The notes: a model not told the origin generated them from the sequence alone. Shown: positions 1 through 10,366, numbered from the stretch's first letter. The stretch: DNA of 64,000 nucleotides from Aurantiacibacter sediminis (GCF_016019885.1 NZ_JAEANY010000003.1:358829-422828); one strand, 5' to 3'. A program made the numbers and translations.

Positions 1-1
1 G

Positions 2-757
2 CATCCGGTTCCGCGCAGGCCCGATACGCGGCCTGCCTGGTCTGCGCTGACATTGCTATTCGCCCGCACACTGGATCCGTGGCTGGATTCGATCCACCCC
101 TTTGGCACCACACGGCCCGATGAAGAGCTCGGCTGGCTCGCCTGCGCGCTGGATCATTGCGCGTACGAAGCGCAATGGCGCGTGCCGAGCTTCACGGCTT
201 TTTCCGAGGACCGCAATCCTGCGCCCATCTACCGCGAATTTGGCCGTATCCTGCGTACCGATGCGACCTGGCACAAGAATGCAAACCGGCCGCGCGTTTT
301 GAAAGTCCCGCAATTTGCCGAGGATCTGCCCGCCATCCTGTCCGAATTCCCTGATGCGCGCGTCATCGTGACCAAGCGCTGCGAAGATGATCTCGCCAGT
401 AGCGCCGCATCGCTGGTCGCCAACCAGATGACCATGCAGTCCGACGCCGTCGACATGGAGTGGATCGAGAACGAGGTCAGCCGCAAGATCGCTCTGCGCG
501 ATAATCGCATGGAGGCTGCGCTCGCGGAATCCTCCGGCCCGCGCGCCCATGTCGATTTCGATGCCTTGGGAGGGGATTGGGAAGGCGAAATGCGACGCGT
601 CTATGGCGTGCTGGATCTCGAATTCACCGGGGTAACGGCCTCTGCGATGCGCGATGAACAGGCGCGTTCCGCGGCCTCACCGCATCGCCATCACGCGAAA
701 CAGCGCGATGAGTTTTCAGACATTTCGTCAGACCAAGTCAGTAAGGCAGCTGATTGA
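2..757 (+). CDS. Sulfotransferase family protein, 5' end cut by the window edge
   Basis: The frame is open from the first bases of the window, so the N-terminus with the PAPS-binding loop lies outside. A TTG at 53 is not a convincing start. The visible part has the layout of Sulfotransfer_3 type enzymes: a core helix, then a segment FPDARVIVTKR typical of the 3'-phosphate-binding strand, then a region ending in a C-terminal lid. These enzymes move sulfate from PAPS to a hydroxyl or amine; the acceptor cannot be told. The gene ends convergently with the next one, overlapping it by 20 bases. A second, unrelated-looking sulfotransferase sits in the RiPP cluster at 28 kb. Confidence 0.6.
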   Translation, partial: HPVPRRPDTRPAWSALTLLFARTLDPWLDSIHPFGTTRPDEELGWLACALDHCAYEAQWRVPSFTAFSEDRNPAPIYREFGRILRTDATWHKNANRPRVLKVPQFAEDLPAILSEFPDARVIVTKRCEDDLASSAASLVANQMTMQSDAVDMEWIENEVSRKIALRDNRMEAALAESSGPRAHVDFDALGGDWEGEMRRVYGVLDLEFTGVTASAMRDEQARSAASPHRHHAKQRDEFSDISSDQVSKAAD

Positions 758-1157
758 ACGGTTTCGCAGCGGCTGGCAGTACGGCACGCGCTACAGATGC
801 GCCTTCTGAGCCGCCAAAGCTTTGCCAGTGAGCCAGCTTGCCGGCCGCCATCCGCACCATCCATAAAGTGTCCTGCGCAAAAGAAGCATCGTCTGCTTCG
901 GTGTACCCCTTGATGAGTACATCGCCATCGCGCACCGAAAAGGACTGTGCGTTCAGGCGAAAGCCTATGTTCATTCTCATGAAATTGCGAATTGAGGAAG
1001 CGCAGTCAGCTCGCCCTTCTACGCAAAATGCCTTGCTGTCGACGAAGCAGCAATCTTCATGAAGCATGCCGATCATTTCGTCAGCATCCCGATTGTTAAG
1101 TGCGGCGATATACCGCCGGACCTGCTTTATGTTCTGGCGCTTCCTGTACCCAAACAT
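738..1157 (-). CDS. SnoaL/NTF2-like small protein
   Basis: A 139-residue protein with the look of the NTF2-like fold used by SnoaL-type cyclases, ketosteroid isomerases and many uncharacterised proteins: an N-terminal helix with VRRYIAALNNRDADEM, then LHEDCCFVDS and a series of strands ending in W-x-S-F-G-G. The ATG at 1157 was chosen over the upstream one at 1217 because a GGGGGAA ribosome binding site lies just before it. No active-site assignment is possible, so a ligand-binding or polyketide/steroid-like role is only a family-level guess. It overlaps the end of the sulfotransferase gene tail to tail. Confidence 0.6.
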   Translation of the reverse strand: MFGYRKRQNIKQVRRYIAALNNRDADEMIGMLHEDCCFVDSKAFCVEGRADCASSIRNFMRMNIGFRLNAQSFSVRDGDVLIKGYTEADDASFAQDTLWMVRMAAGKLAHWQSFGGSEGASVARAVLPAAAKPFNQLPY

Positions 1158-1275
1158 ACCGTTCCCCCGCACATTCAGGGGCCTGAAACGACTCGTCAAC
1201 CCCACCCATCCAGACACACGATAACATTATCTTGCGATTAGGGGGCATTTGAAGACACGAAAGCCAATTCGACAA

Positions 1276-1310
1276 AGAAAAAGGGCCGGGCGATACATGC
1301 CGCCCGGCCC
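1276..1310 (-). terminator. Rho-independent terminator after ndk
   Basis: On the minus strand a perfect 10-bp GC stem (GGGCCGGGCG with CGCCCGGCCC, 8-base loop) is followed at once by TTTTTC. It lies 26 bases past the ndk stop codon, so it should end the ndk transcript. Confidence 0.9.
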
Positions 1311-1335
1311 GCTCTCCCATTTCAGAAACGGAAAT

Positions 1336-1758
1336 TTAGCCGACGATTTCGTCTTCGTCGAAGAAGTAGTCGATTTCGATCTTGGCGTTTTCTTCGCTGT
1401 CCGAACCGTGGACGGTGTTTTCACCGATCGACAGCGCGTATTCTTTGCGAATGGTGCCATCGTCGGCTTCTGCCGGGTTGGTAGCACCCATGATGTCGCG
1501 GTTGCGCTTCACGGCGTCTTCACCTTCGAGGACCTGCACGACGACAGGCTCGCTCATCATGAAATCGACGAGTTCACCGAAGAAAGGGCGATCCTTGTGC
1601 ACGGCGTAAAAGCCTTCGGCCTGCTCGCGGCTCATGTGGATACGCTTGGAGGCGACGACGCGCAGGCCGGCATCTTCCAGCATCTTGGTGACAGCGCCCG
1701 TAAGGTTGCGCTTGGTGGCATCGGGCTTGATAATCGAAAACGTGCGGGTGACCGCCAT
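1336..1758 (-). CDS. ndk: Nucleoside diphosphate kinase
   Basis: At 140 residues this matches the usual length of bacterial NDK. It transfers the gamma phosphate of ATP to nucleoside diphosphates through a phosphohistidine. The signature NTVHGSDS near residues 114-121 contains the catalytic His, and the N-terminal FSIIKPDA strand is standard. It is followed by a strong intrinsic terminator. It is separated by about 100 bases from the lipoprotein gene upstream, so it probably has its own promoter there. Confidence 0.97.
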   Translation of the reverse strand: MAVTRTFSIIKPDATKRNLTGAVTKMLEDAGLRVVASKRIHMSREQAEGFYAVHKDRPFFGELVDFMMSEPVVVQVLEGEDAVKRNRDIMGATNPAEADDGTIRKEYALSIGENTVHGSDSEENAKIEIDYFFDEDEIVG

Positions 1759-1862
1759 GGGGGAATTCCTTCACAATAGTCAGGGAATGAATATTGCGCG
1801 CGCCACTAGCGCCACTGCCGGGTTTGGGCAAGCCTGAACAGCGTTTGCGCCTAGCCGCGCGC

Positions 1863-2291
1863 CTATCGCTCGCGGCCGACCGCCATGCTGGCGCGGGTGG
1901 GACCCGTGGGCGTGCTGGCAGCAGCGAAATCGAACATCAGCCCGTCGGGAGTCTCGCCGGACACTTGCCGTTGGCCGGTCGCGTTAATGCCTTCGGTAAG
2001 ATTGAAGCCAGCCGCGCGCGCTTCTTCGGCGAAGTGCTCTTCCAATTCTTCAGTGGAAAGCGTGCTGTCGAGCAAGAGGACTGTGCCCGCTCCGCCTGCG
2101 ATATCGACGCTGGTGCTCGACACGATCTGCGTGCCTTCGGGCAGCGAAAAACCTTCGGGCATTTGCTCGTCCGCGATGGCGACTGCTTCCTCGCCTTCGG
2201 CTTCCGAAGAAGCCGTGCCGTCACCGCAAGATGCCAAAATGCCGAGCACCAAAATAGGGGCCATAGTGCGGAATAATGTCGTTTTGCGCAT
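1863..2291 (-). CDS. Small secreted lipoprotein of unknown function
   Basis: 142 residues from the ATG at 2291, which overlaps the holC stop (TGATG). A charged start (MRKTT), a hydrophobic stretch and LASC around residues 17-20 form a clear lipobox, so it should be lipidated and placed at the membrane. The mature part starts with an acidic linker and then has a compact alpha/beta region. No named family is recognised. Translational coupling to holC suggests it is the last gene of the pepA-DUF2256-holC operon. Confidence 0.75.
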   Translation of the reverse strand: MRKTTLFRTMAPILVLGILASCGDGTASSEAEGEEAVAIADEQMPEGFSLPEGTQIVSSTSVDIAGGAGTVLLLDSTLSTEELEEHFAEEARAAGFNLTEGINATGQRQVSGETPDGLMFDFAAASTPTGPTRASMAVGRER

Positions 2292-2728
2292 CACGGCCCC
2301 TCCACCCATTTGCCGCCTTGCTGTTTCCAGAAACGACACTCCATTCCTTCGCGATCCTGCAGCGCCTTCCATGTCTGACGCGCACCCGTAATTGTTTCCT
2401 GATCGAAAAGGTAGAATACGCGTTCGATACTTTCGGGTGGCTCGCGCCAATCGCCATCGGCAATGAGGATGAACCTCGCATTGTTGGTGGGGTCTACTTC
2501 GCTCGACAACAGGATGGGCTGGCGCGCGTCATGCTCGTCACCAGCTATGCCATTGGCGAGAAAGTGTTCGGGCGCGCATGTCCAGAGCGTTTGCGAAATC
2601 GTCTCGAGCAATTCCAGATCATTGGCGACGATCAGAAGGCGCTCATCCTGCTCGCGCACCTTACGGGCCAGAAGCGCAGTGGCTGCGGGCGCCGGGTCCG
2701 ATGAAAGGAGGTAGAAGTCGATCTTCAT
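2291..2728 (-). CDS. holC: DNA polymerase III chi subunit
   Basis: 145 residues with the chi-subunit pattern: MKIDFYLL at the start, a Rossmann-like core with [19 protein letters not shown], and the conserved W-x-x-x-x-x-F and PILLSSE segments. Chi links the clamp loader to SSB during replication. It sits directly downstream of pepA and a tiny DUF2256 gene; pepA-holC adjacency is common in proteobacteria. Start and stop codons overlap those of its neighbours, so the genes are very likely co-translated. Confidence 0.92.
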   Translation of the reverse strand: MKIDFYLLSSDPAPAATALLARKVREQDERLLIVANDLELLETISQTLWTCAPEHFLANGIAGDEHDARQPILLSSEVDPTNNARFILIADGDWREPPESIERVFYLFDQETITGARQTWKALQDREGMECRFWKQQGGKWVEGP

Positions 2729-2880
2729 GATGTGGATTGACTCTTATTGCGCCGACAGCGTTCGGAGCAGTAGCGGACATTCTCCCAATCCCGCTCCCAC
2801 TTTTTGCGCCATGTAAACGGCAGGCCGCACGTCTCACAGATTTTGCTGGGCAAATCCGATTTCTTGCGCATGCGGCCCAT
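2725..2880 (-). CDS. DUF2256 small zinc-ribbon-like protein
   Basis: A 51-residue reading frame between pepA and holC. It has a paired-cysteine pattern ([10 protein letters not shown] ... RYCSERCR) with a basic, Trp-rich segment [10 protein letters not shown] between, which is the recognised DUF2256 signature. A GGAGGGG site overlapping the pepA stop codon precedes the ATG at 2880, and an alternative ATG lies at 2871. Its TGA overlaps the holC start codon. The two CxxC-like pairs suggest zinc binding; the function is not known. Confidence 0.85.
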   Translation of the reverse strand: MGRMRKKSDLPSKICETCGLPFTWRKKWERDWENVRYCSERCRRNKSQSTS

Positions 2881-2888
2881 AGAGGCGT

Positions 2889-4352
2889 TTACCCCTCCGC
2901 CGTTGCGCGGACAAAGTCGTCGAGCAGTCGCACGCCGTAGCCGGTTGCGCCTTTATCCCAAGTCGCACCGGGCTTGTCCGCCCACACCATGCCAGCAATA
3001 TCGAGATGCGCCCAGGGCGTGTCATTCTCGATAAAGCGACCGAGGAATTGCGCAGCCGTGATCGAACCAGCGCCGCGTCCGCCGATATTCTGCATATCGG
3101 CGATCGGGCTGTTGATCAGTTTGTCGTAAGCGGAGTTGATGGGGAGTCGCCACAGCTTGTCGCCGGAGCTCTTGCCAGCGGCCAGCAGATCATCGGCAAG
3201 GCTGTCATTATTGGAAAACAGGCCGCCGTGCTCATTGCCGAGCGAAATGATGACCGCGCCTGTCAGAGTAGCAAGATCGACAATCCGTGATGGCGAGAAC
3301 TCACGCTGCGTCCAGGTGAGTGCGTCGCCCAGCACCAGCCGCCCTTCGGCATCGGTGTTGAGGATTTCGACCGTCTGGCCGCTCATGGACTTCACCACAT
3401 CGCCGGGGCGCTGCGCATTGCCGTCAGGCATATTCTCTACCAGCCCGCAAACACCAATCACGTTGGCTTTCGCCTTGCGCAGTGAAAGCGCAAGCATCGC
3501 ACCGGCAACTGCGCCGGCACCGCCCATGTCGAATTTCATGTCACCCATGTTGGGGCCGGGCTTGATCGAGATGCCGCCCGTATCGAACGTCACGCCCTTG
3601 CCCACGAATGCGAGCGGCGCTTCGCCTTCTTTGCCCCCCATCCATTTGATGACAAGCAGCTTGCTCTCTTTTCGCGAGCCTTGGCCGACGCCCAGCAGCA
3701 TGTGCATGCCGAGCTTTTCCATTTCCTCTTCGCCGAGCACCTGGATTTCCGCGCCCGTCCCTTCGAAGCGCTTCTGGCAGCGCTCGACGAAGCTTGACGG
3801 GTAGATGGTATTGGCAGGTTCAGCGACGAGTTCGCGAGTGAAATCGACGCCGGTCGCGATCGCTTCGGCTTCTTGCCAACGCGCCTCGATGCCGTCAGGC
3901 GCGCCGATGACGGCAATTTCCTTAAGCGATTTCTTCTGCTCATCGCGCAGCTTGGTGCGATATTCGTCCCACCGCCAATTGCGCAGCTTGATGCCCGTCA
4001 TTACGGCAACGATTTCTTCGGCGGTCAGATCGCTGGAGCCTGCATCAAGAGCGATAGCCGTTTCGCCACTGGTAGAATATTTCGCCGCCAGCGCCGCGCC
4101 TGCCTTTTCGAGCGCCGCGTTGCGCTGATCGTCGTCTGCCTTGCCACCCCCTGCAAGAGCAAGCCGCACCAGCTTGCCGTCGTTTTTGTAGAAACCCTCG
4201 AAAGTCTGCCCGGTCTTGCCGGTAAAGCGCGATGCCTCTGCGGCTTCCACGAAATTATCGGGCAGGTCCTGCGGCAGCTTGTCCTGGTCAACAATGCGGG
4301 CAACAAGGCGCGGACTATCGGCGGTCAGGCTGTCGCTGAAGTGGATTTTCAT
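2889..4352 (-). CDS. pepA: Leucyl aminopeptidase (M17 family)
   Basis: 487 residues. A variable N-terminal domain is followed by the M17 catalytic domain with the family signature NTDAEGRL and the metal-binding [15 protein letters not shown] region. The enzyme removes N-terminal residues from cytosolic peptides using two metal ions and normally forms hexamers. Some PepA proteins also bind DNA in Xer recombination, but nothing here indicates that. It is the first gene of the leftward operon and is divergent from lptD, with about 100 bases between them. Confidence 0.96.
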   Translation of the reverse strand: MKIHFSDSLTADSPRLVARIVDQDKLPQDLPDNFVEAAEASRFTGKTGQTFEGFYKNDGKLVRLALAGGGKADDDQRNAALEKAGAALAAKYSTSGETAIALDAGSSDLTAEEIVAVMTGIKLRNWRWDEYRTKLRDEQKKSLKEIAVIGAPDGIEARWQEAEAIATGVDFTRELVAEPANTIYPSSFVERCQKRFEGTGAEIQVLGEEEMEKLGMHMLLGVGQGSRKESKLLVIKWMGGKEGEAPLAFVGKGVTFDTGGISIKPGPNMGDMKFDMGGAGAVAGAMLALSLRKAKANVIGVCGLVENMPDGNAQRPGDVVKSMSGQTVEILNTDAEGRLVLGDALTWTQREFSPSRIVDLATLTGAVIISLGNEHGGLFSNNDSLADDLLAAGKSSGDKLWRLPINSAYDKLINSPIADMQNIGGRGAGSITAAQFLGRFIENDTPWAHLDIAGMVWADKPGATWDKGATGYGVRLLDDFVRATAEG

Positions 4353-4450
4353 AGGGGCTCCCCGGAATTTATATCTATGTAAAATGGCAAGGCAGCGCGC
4401 CTTGCAAAGCTGGCGTTGCAGTTAGGGGCGCTCGGTGCGATAGGCAAGCC

Positions 4451-6724
4451 ATGGTCCCTGGCCCATCTCCCCTGCCGTGCGATTCCTTGCGCCGTTTTTT
4501 GGCGACGGGCCTCGCTGCAAACGCCCTGTTGTGGGCCGCGCCTGTGGCTCTTGCGCAGGACGAGACTGTCCCCGTTTCCGCGGCCGATCCCGATTTCGTC
4601 CCAGAATTCAACGAGGATGGCCAGCGCCAGATCGGGTTTGAAGCGGATGAGCTGAATTACGATCAGGATACCGACACTGTCACCGCGTCTGGCAATGTGC
4701 TGTTGCGATCAGGGGATCAGTCGGTGCGCGCCGATGCCGTTACGTGGAATCGCCTGACAGGCCAGATCATGGCGACGGGCGACGTCCGTTTCGTCGATGA
4801 AGACGGCAACCAGCTTTTCACCGACAGTCTCGAACTGACAGACGAGCTGGAAGCGGGCGCGATGACCAATCTGCTGTTCGCATTCCGGCAGGGTGCACGG
4901 CTTGCGGCCGAGCAGGCAACACGTGATGTGGAAGGCAATATCGAGCTTCAACGCGCAGTCTATTCTGCCTGCCCTGTCACCAATGCAGAGGGCTGCGCGC
5001 AGAGCCCCAGCTGGCGGATCACGGCAGAGCGTGTGTGGTATGACAGCGAGAGCGAGCGGATTCGCTTCTCCGACGCCTATCTGGAATTGTTCGGCGCGCG
5101 CATCCTGCCGCTCCCCGGCCTGACGCTGCGCGCGGATGGCAGCGCCGAGAGCGGATTTTTCGTTCCCAATATCGGGATCACCGCGTCCAACGGGATTGAG
5201 CTTTCCGGAAGCTATTACTGGCGCCTTGCCGACAACCGCGATCTGACTCTCACCGGCTATGTCTTCACAGAGGCCGCCCCGATGGTGTCGGCCGAATATC
5301 GACATCTGACGGACAGGGGCGCATTTCAGGTCACAGCCTACGGTACCTATGGCACGCGCATTCCGCTCAATTCGACGGTAGCTACCAGCGAAGAGGACAT
5401 CCGCGGCTATATCGAGACGAATGGCCGCTTCCAGCTGGATGAAAACTGGACCGCGAGCGGATCGATACGGTTTGCCAGCGACCGCACTTTCCTGCGCCGC
5501 TATGACATCAGCCGCGAAGATCGCCTCCGCTCGACCGTCCAGCTCGAGCGGATCGATGACGATTCCTACGTTTCGATATCGGGTTGGGCGACGCAGGCAC
5601 TGCTCGTCAGCACCGATCAAGGGCAGGTGCCGCTGGCGCTGCCGCTTATCGATGCGCGCTATCGGTTGGAAGATCCGATCCTTGGCGGCAACGTGGAGTT
5701 GCAGGCGAATACACTCGCGATCACCCGCGCAGAGGGTCAGGACACGCAGCGAGCATTTGCCCGCGCACAATGGGATTATCGCACTCTCACGCCGATGGGG
5801 CAGGAAATCACGCTCACCGGGCTCGTCCGCGGCGATGTCTATCATTCGGATGACAATTTCCTCACCATCACGCCCAGTTATCGCGGTGAAGGCGGCTGGC
5901 AGGCGCGCGGTGTCGCGATTGCGGCTGTGGATGTGACGTGGCCCTTTGCGGGCGACTTCATGGGCGGAACACAGATTCTGACACCGCGCGTTCAACTCGT
6001 CGCTGCGCCGGACATCCGCAATATGGACATCCCGAATGAGGATGCGCGCGCCATCGATCTGGAAGACTCGAACCTGTTCGCGCTCAATCGCTTTCCAGGA
6101 TATGACCGGGTGGAGGATGGCGTTCGCCTGACCTACGGTTTCGATTGGCAGGCCACTTTCCCCGGCTGGCGGATCGAGACGACTCTCGGCCAATCCTACC
6201 GTCTGACTGACGAGCCGACGCTTTTTCCCGATGGCACAGGATTGAACGAACAGTGGTCCGATTTCGTTGGCCGCACGCAGGTACGGTATAACGATTTCGT
6301 CAAATTCACTCATCGCTTCCGGCTCGACAAGGACAATTTCGCCGTCCGCCGCAATGAGATCGACGCGACGGTCGGCTCGGACGCGACCTATATCGAAGTC
6401 GGCTATCTGCGACTAGACCGGGATATCGACTTGTCGTTTGAAGATTTGCAGGACCGCGAGGAATTGCGCGCTGCCGGCCGCGTCGCTTTTGCCGATCACT
6501 GGTCGGTATTCGGATCGGCTGTCGTCAATCTTACCGATCGAGAGGAAGACCCCAGCTTCACGGCTGACGGGTTTGAGCCGCTGCGCACAAGGCTCGGCAT
6601 CGCTTATGCGGACGAATGCCTCGAATTCGGTTTTACGTGGCGGCGCGATTACATCCAGCTGGCCGACGCGCAAAGCGGCAGCAGTTTTCGGGTCTATTTC
6701 AACCTTCGCAATCTCGGCTTTTGA
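4451..6724 (+). CDS. lptD: LPS-assembly outer-membrane protein LptD
   Basis: 757 residues. A cleavable signal peptide ends near residue 36 (APVALAQ). An OstA/LptA-like jellyroll follows at about residues 50-170 (repeats such as LNYDQDTDTVTASGNV), then a long LptD C-terminal beta-barrel region that ends in an aromatic-rich strand. LptD with the lipoprotein LptE inserts LPS into the outer leaflet. Having surA directly downstream is the classical arrangement, as SurA folds LptD. Sphingomonads carry glycosphingolipids as well, but the presence of LptD argues that an LPS-like export route exists. Confidence 0.95.
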   Translation: MVPGPSPLPCDSLRRFLATGLAANALLWAAPVALAQDETVPVSAADPDFVPEFNEDGQRQIGFEADELNYDQDTDTVTASGNVLLRSGDQSVRADAVTWNRLTGQIMATGDVRFVDEDGNQLFTDSLELTDELEAGAMTNLLFAFRQGARLAAEQATRDVEGNIELQRAVYSACPVTNAEGCAQSPSWRITAERVWYDSESERIRFSDAYLELFGARILPLPGLTLRADGSAESGFFVPNIGITASNGIELSGSYYWRLADNRDLTLTGYVFTEAAPMVSAEYRHLTDRGAFQVTAYGTYGTRIPLNSTVATSEEDIRGYIETNGRFQLDENWTASGSIRFASDRTFLRRYDISREDRLRSTVQLERIDDDSYVSISGWATQALLVSTDQGQVPLALPLIDARYRLEDPILGGNVELQANTLAITRAEGQDTQRAFARAQWDYRTLTPMGQEITLTGLVRGDVYHSDDNFLTITPSYRGEGGWQARGVAIAAVDVTWPFAGDFMGGTQILTPRVQLVAAPDIRNMDIPNEDARAIDLEDSNLFALNRFPGYDRVEDGVRLTYGFDWQATFPGWRIETTLGQSYRLTDEPTLFPDGTGLNEQWSDFVGRTQVRYNDFVKFTHRFRLDKDNFAVRRNEIDATVGSDATYIEVGYLRLDRDIDLSFEDLQDREELRAAGRVAFADHWSVFGSAVVNLTDREEDPSFTADGFEPLRTRLGIAYADECLEFGFTWRRDYIQLADAQSGSSFRVYFNLRNLGF

Positions 6725-6846
6725 AAGCTATCCACCGCGCTTGGCCCCCGGGCCTTGGCTGAGCCTCTCCTATTGGCTAGGCCGTGCGGCTCAGCTAGGG
6801 TTAAGGCAGCACTTGTCAGTGGAAGCTGCATAGAGAGGCGCGAGCT

Positions 6847-8241
6847 TTGAGCGCCGCAAACAGGAAAATTATCGACGTGATTTCGTTCGCAAACAGAACA
6901 ATGCAGATGTGTGTATCCAGCGCTGCTGCCATGGCGATGGCCTTGCCTTTGCTGGCAGGCGCCGCGCAGGCGCAAGTCGCAACGCAGGGCAGCGATGCTT
7001 TCAACCTGCCGGAGGATATCTCGTTCATCGTCGAGCGCTCCAACCCGAATGAGCGTCGCGCGACGGCGCGGGTCAATGGCAGCATCATCACCGGCACTGA
7101 TGTTGATCACCGAGTGGCGCTGTTCGTCGCTGCGCAGGAATCCGAAATTTCGCCGGAGCAAATGCCTGCTCTGCGCCTTCAGGTGCTTCGCAATCTCATC
7201 GATGAGACCCTGAAAGTGCAGGAAGCCGCCAATCTCGACATGGCGGTCACCCAGGCTGACGTCGATCAGAGCTATGAACGCTACGCCGTGCAGGCGCGCG
7301 GCATGAGTGTCGAGCAAATGAACGAGTATCTCTACTCGATCGGCTCCTCACCGCGTACCATCAAGCGCCAGATCCAGGGTGAGCTTGCATGGGATCGACT
7401 GCTGCAACGGAACGTCCGCCCATTCGTCAACGTGTCGGAAGGCGAAGTCACCGAGCTGTGGGAGCGGCTTGAAGCATCGCGCGGCACGACCGAGTATCGC
7501 GTCGGCGAAATCTATCTCGCTGCTACCCCGGCGAATCGCGCCCAGGTGCAGGCGAATGCCAACCAGATCATCGAGCAGTTGCGCGAAGGCGGCAGCTTTA
7601 TCGCCTATGCCCGCCAGTTTTCCGAAGCGACCAGCGCCATTCAGGGCGGCGACCTTGGCTGGCTGCGGCTTGAGCAGTTGCAGCAGCCTACGCTCGAAGC
7701 GGCCGTGGCACAGATGACGCCGGGACAGCTTGTCGGTCCGCTGGAAATTCCCGGTGGCTATTCCATCCTGTTGCTGATCGACCAGCGGCAAATCGGCATG
7801 CCCGATCCCCGCGATGCCGTGCTCAGCCTAAAGCAGATTTCCTACACCTTCGGCCCCGGCACTACGCCGGAGCAGGCCGAGACGCAGGCAGCCGCTTTCG
7901 TGGAAGCCGTCGAAGGCATGAATGGATGCGGCGATGCCGATGCGCGCGCTTCGGCTGTTGGCGCATCTACCGTCAATAATGACGAGATTGCCGTTCGCGC
8001 GCTCCCGGAAGCTTTGCAGACCGTACTGCTCCAGCTGAATGTCGGCGAAACGACGCCACCCTTCGGTGACTTGCAGGAAGGCATTCGCGTTTTGATGCTG
8101 TGCGGTCGTGATGACCCCACCGATACCAGCGGACCGTCCGTCGATCAGATCATGGCGCAGCTGGAAGATGAGCGTATCAATCGCCGCGCCCAGCGTTACT
8201 TGCGCGATCTGCGCCGCGATGCCGTAATCGATTATAACTGA
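6847..8241 (+). CDS. surA: Periplasmic peptidyl-prolyl isomerase/chaperone SurA
   Basis: A SurA-type protein: signal peptide ending at GAAQAQ, N-terminal chaperone domain (about residues 60-220), then a parvulin PPIase domain (about residues 215-325, with the pattern FSEATSAIQGGDLGW) and a weaker second one. It helps outer-membrane proteins, including LptD, fold. The start is uncertain: the longest frame begins with TTG at 6847, while a GTG at 6877 has a better-placed AGGAAA site and still leaves a basic residue before the hydrophobic core. The ATG at 6901 would lack any positive charge. Confidence 0.93.
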   Translation: MSAANRKIIDVISFANRTMQMCVSSAAAMAMALPLLAGAAQAQVATQGSDAFNLPEDISFIVERSNPNERRATARVNGSIITGTDVDHRVALFVAAQESEISPEQMPALRLQVLRNLIDETLKVQEAANLDMAVTQADVDQSYERYAVQARGMSVEQMNEYLYSIGSSPRTIKRQIQGELAWDRLLQRNVRPFVNVSEGEVTELWERLEASRGTTEYRVGEIYLAATPANRAQVQANANQIIEQLREGGSFIAYARQFSEATSAIQGGDLGWLRLEQLQQPTLEAAVAQMTPGQLVGPLEIPGGYSILLLIDQRQIGMPDPRDAVLSLKQISYTFGPGTTPEQAETQAAAFVEAVEGMNGCGDADARASAVGASTVNNDEIAVRALPEALQTVLLQLNVGETTPPFGDLQEGIRVLMLCGRDDPTDTSGPSVDQIMAQLEDERINRRAQRYLRDLRRDAVIDYN

Positions 8242-8245
8242 TCCC

Positions 8246-9130
8246 ATGCCCCGCCCGCTTGCCGTCACCATTGGCGATCCGGCGGGCGTCGGGCCGGAGA
8301 TTATAGGAGCGGCTTCCGCTCGGGCCAACGAATTGGGCTTGCCGCCCTTCCGTGTGATCGGTGAAAAAGACGCGGAATGCCAGGCGGGCAGTCCTACTGC
8401 TCATACGGCGCGTATCGCTCTTGATGCTTTACAAGAGGCGACGCGGCTGGTGCAGAGCGGCGAATGCAGCGGCCTGGTGACCGGTCCTATCGCGAAATCC
8501 GCCATCGCTGCCCTCCAGCCCGATTTCATTGGCCAGACCGAGTTTTTCGCCGATGCATGCGATCTGTCGCACGATGCTTCGGTGATGATGCTTGCCGGGC
8601 CGTCTTTGCGGACGGTGCCGATGACGGTGCATTGCGCGCTATCCGAAGTCCCCGGCCTTCTTTCGCAGGATTTGATCATGGAGCGCACGCGCATCGTCGC
8701 GCGCGCCATGCATACCGACTTCGGTATCGAGGCGCCGCGCATCGCCATCGCCGGCCTCAATCCGCATGCCGGTGAAGACGGGCGCATGGGGCGTGAGGAG
8801 ATCGATATTATCGCCCCAGCCATCGCCCAGCTTCGCGGCGAAGGCATTGATGCGAGCGGCCCCCATCCTGCAGATACGCTTTTCGCGCCGCACAAGCGTG
8901 GCAGCTATGACGTCGCCATCGCCATGTATCACGATCAGGCGCTAGTCCCGCTAAAAGCGCTGGACTTCGATGAAGGCGTCAATGTGACGCTTGGCCTGCC
9001 CATTGTCCGCACCTCGCCCGATCACGGCACGGCATTCGACATCGCAGGCAAAGGGATCGCCCGTCCCGATGCGATGATCGCTGCCATCCGCATGGCGGGT
9101 GAAATCGCCGAGCGGCGCGCGAATGGCTGA
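8246..9130 (+). CDS. pdxA: 4-hydroxythreonine-4-phosphate dehydrogenase
   Basis: 294 residues, somewhat shorter than the roughly 330 of enterobacterial PdxA. It begins with the conserved [16 protein letters not shown] motif. It keeps the metal-binding histidines in [11 protein letters not shown] and the region [14 protein letters not shown], and the [13 protein letters not shown] signature near the C-terminus. The enzyme oxidises 4-phosphohydroxy-L-threonine in the DXP-dependent pyridoxal phosphate pathway. It follows surA by 4 bases and overlaps rsmA by 8, matching the well-known surA-pdxA-rsmA operon. Confidence 0.95.
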   Translation: MPRPLAVTIGDPAGVGPEIIGAASARANELGLPPFRVIGEKDAECQAGSPTAHTARIALDALQEATRLVQSGECSGLVTGPIAKSAIAALQPDFIGQTEFFADACDLSHDASVMMLAGPSLRTVPMTVHCALSEVPGLLSQDLIMERTRIVARAMHTDFGIEAPRIAIAGLNPHAGEDGRMGREEIDIIAPAIAQLRGEGIDASGPHPADTLFAPHKRGSYDVAIAMYHDQALVPLKALDFDEGVNVTLGLPIVRTSPDHGTAFDIAGKGIARPDAMIAAIRMAGEIAERRANG

Positions 9131-9953
9131 TCTGCCGCCCCTGCGCGAAGTCATCAAGGCGCACGGGCTCTCCGCTTCCAAGGCGCTGGGCCAGAATTTC
9201 CTGTTCGACGAACAATTGCTCGATCGTATTGCTGCAATCCCTGGCGATTTGCATGACAAGGCCGTTCTCGAAATCGGTCCCGGCCCGGGTGGTCTCACTC
9301 GCGCTTTGCTGCGCGCCGGGGCCCGCGTGACGGCGATAGAGCGGGATAGCCGCTGTTTACCGGCATTGGCGCAACTTGAGGAGGCATTTCCCGGCCAGCT
9401 TACTGTCATCGAGGCTGACGCGCTGAAAGTCGATCATGCGCAGCTGATGGGTGAGCCCTTCGCGGTCGTAGCCAACCTTCCCTACAATGTCGGCACGCGA
9501 CTATTCACCAATTGGCTCTCATCGCAGCAATGGCCGCCGCATTGGCAGAGCCTGACGCTGATGTTCCAGCAGGAAGTCGCCAAGCGGATCGTCGCCAAGC
9601 CGGGCAGCGGAGAATATGGACGCCTTGCTGTGCTGGCGCAGTGGCGATCGCGCGCCAAGCTGGCGATGAAAGTGCACCGGAGCGCCTTTACCCCGCCGCC
9701 CAAAGTGATGAGCGCGATTGTCCACGTCGAACCCGATGCTGCGCCAGAGGGCGTCAGCGTCAGCACTTTGGCGCGGGTGACGGAGGCTGCGTTCGGTCAA
9801 AGACGCAAGATGCTGCGACAGAGCCTGAAGGGCCTACACGGTGGTTTAGAGGCGGTTGAGGAACTGCAAATCGACTCAACCCGTCGAGCAGAAACCGTCA
9901 GCGTGGAAGAATTCGTAGGAATCGCGCGCCAGCTCGATCAGAGCACGAAATAG
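9123..9953 (+). CDS. rsmA: 16S rRNA dimethyladenosine transferase
   Basis: 276 residues from the ATG at 9123, which overlaps the end of pdxA. It shows the SAM-binding motif [14 protein letters not shown], the acidic residue motif AIERD and the N6-adenine methyltransferase motif NLPYN. The C-terminal helical domain carries the typical [14 protein letters not shown]. RsmA (KsgA) dimethylates two adjacent adenosines near the 3' end of 16S rRNA late in 30S assembly. Its end overlaps the PilZ gene on the other strand by 16 bases. Confidence 0.96.
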   Translation: MADLPPLREVIKAHGLSASKALGQNFLFDEQLLDRIAAIPGDLHDKAVLEIGPGPGGLTRALLRAGARVTAIERDSRCLPALAQLEEAFPGQLTVIEADALKVDHAQLMGEPFAVVANLPYNVGTRLFTNWLSSQQWPPHWQSLTLMFQQEVAKRIVAKPGSGEYGRLAVLAQWRSRAKLAMKVHRSAFTPPPKVMSAIVHVEPDAAPEGVSVSTLARVTEAAFGQRRKMLRQSLKGLHGGLEAVEELQIDSTRRAETVSVEEFVGIARQLDQSTK

Positions 9954-10366
9954 GTTACCAACAGATAGGCCGAAGAAAACGCTGTCACGCCCAGCAAGCT
10001 ATATGCTGCGACCAGTTTGCCAAGTGGCCATTTGTCAGGATCGTTGTCTGGCTCGATCCTTTTTCCTTTGATGCGCGTGTTGGGCGATTTGCCGGACAGG
10101 ATCGCTTTCATGTCGATCCGATCATGCGTGCGGATTCCGAATTGCCGACCATTCACCCAGCGCACTTGGCCAGCCACTTGATGTCCGCTGACGAGGATAT
10201 CGACGAACGAGCCGCGAGCGGGAGGCCTGTCAGTCACGACTTTCATCCCCCGGGGCGAGATGTCGCCAACACGCACAGGCCTGGTGCTGCGCTCGTCACG
10301 CATCTTGGCTTGCAGCATCGCAGTATGGCGTGTCTCAAGCCGAGACTGCTCACTACCAGCTAGCAT
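9938..10366 (-). CDS. PilZ-domain protein with C-terminal membrane anchor
   Basis: 142 residues. The N-terminal part resembles a PilZ domain, with RxxxR-like arginines ([16 protein letters not shown]) followed by S-P-R-G and a beta-barrel segment. PilZ domains bind cyclic di-GMP or act as partner-binding folds. The last 25 or so residues form one hydrophobic helix ([20 protein letters not shown]), so the protein is probably anchored in the inner membrane. A GGDEF-EAL protein at 47-48.6 kb could be a source of the ligand, but no direct link is visible. Confidence 0.75.
   Translation of the reverse strand: MLAGSEQSRLETRHTAMLQAKMRDERSTRPVRVGDISPRGMKVVTDRPPARGSFVDILVSGHQVAGQVRWVNGRQFGIRTHDRIDMKAILSGKSPNTRIKGKRIEPDNDPDKWPLGKLVAAYSLLGVTAFSSAYLLVTYFVL

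Noticed and set aside
4709..6313. A 534-codon frame antisense to lptD
   Set aside because: LptD is certain on the plus strand, and the antisense translation has no recognisable domain.
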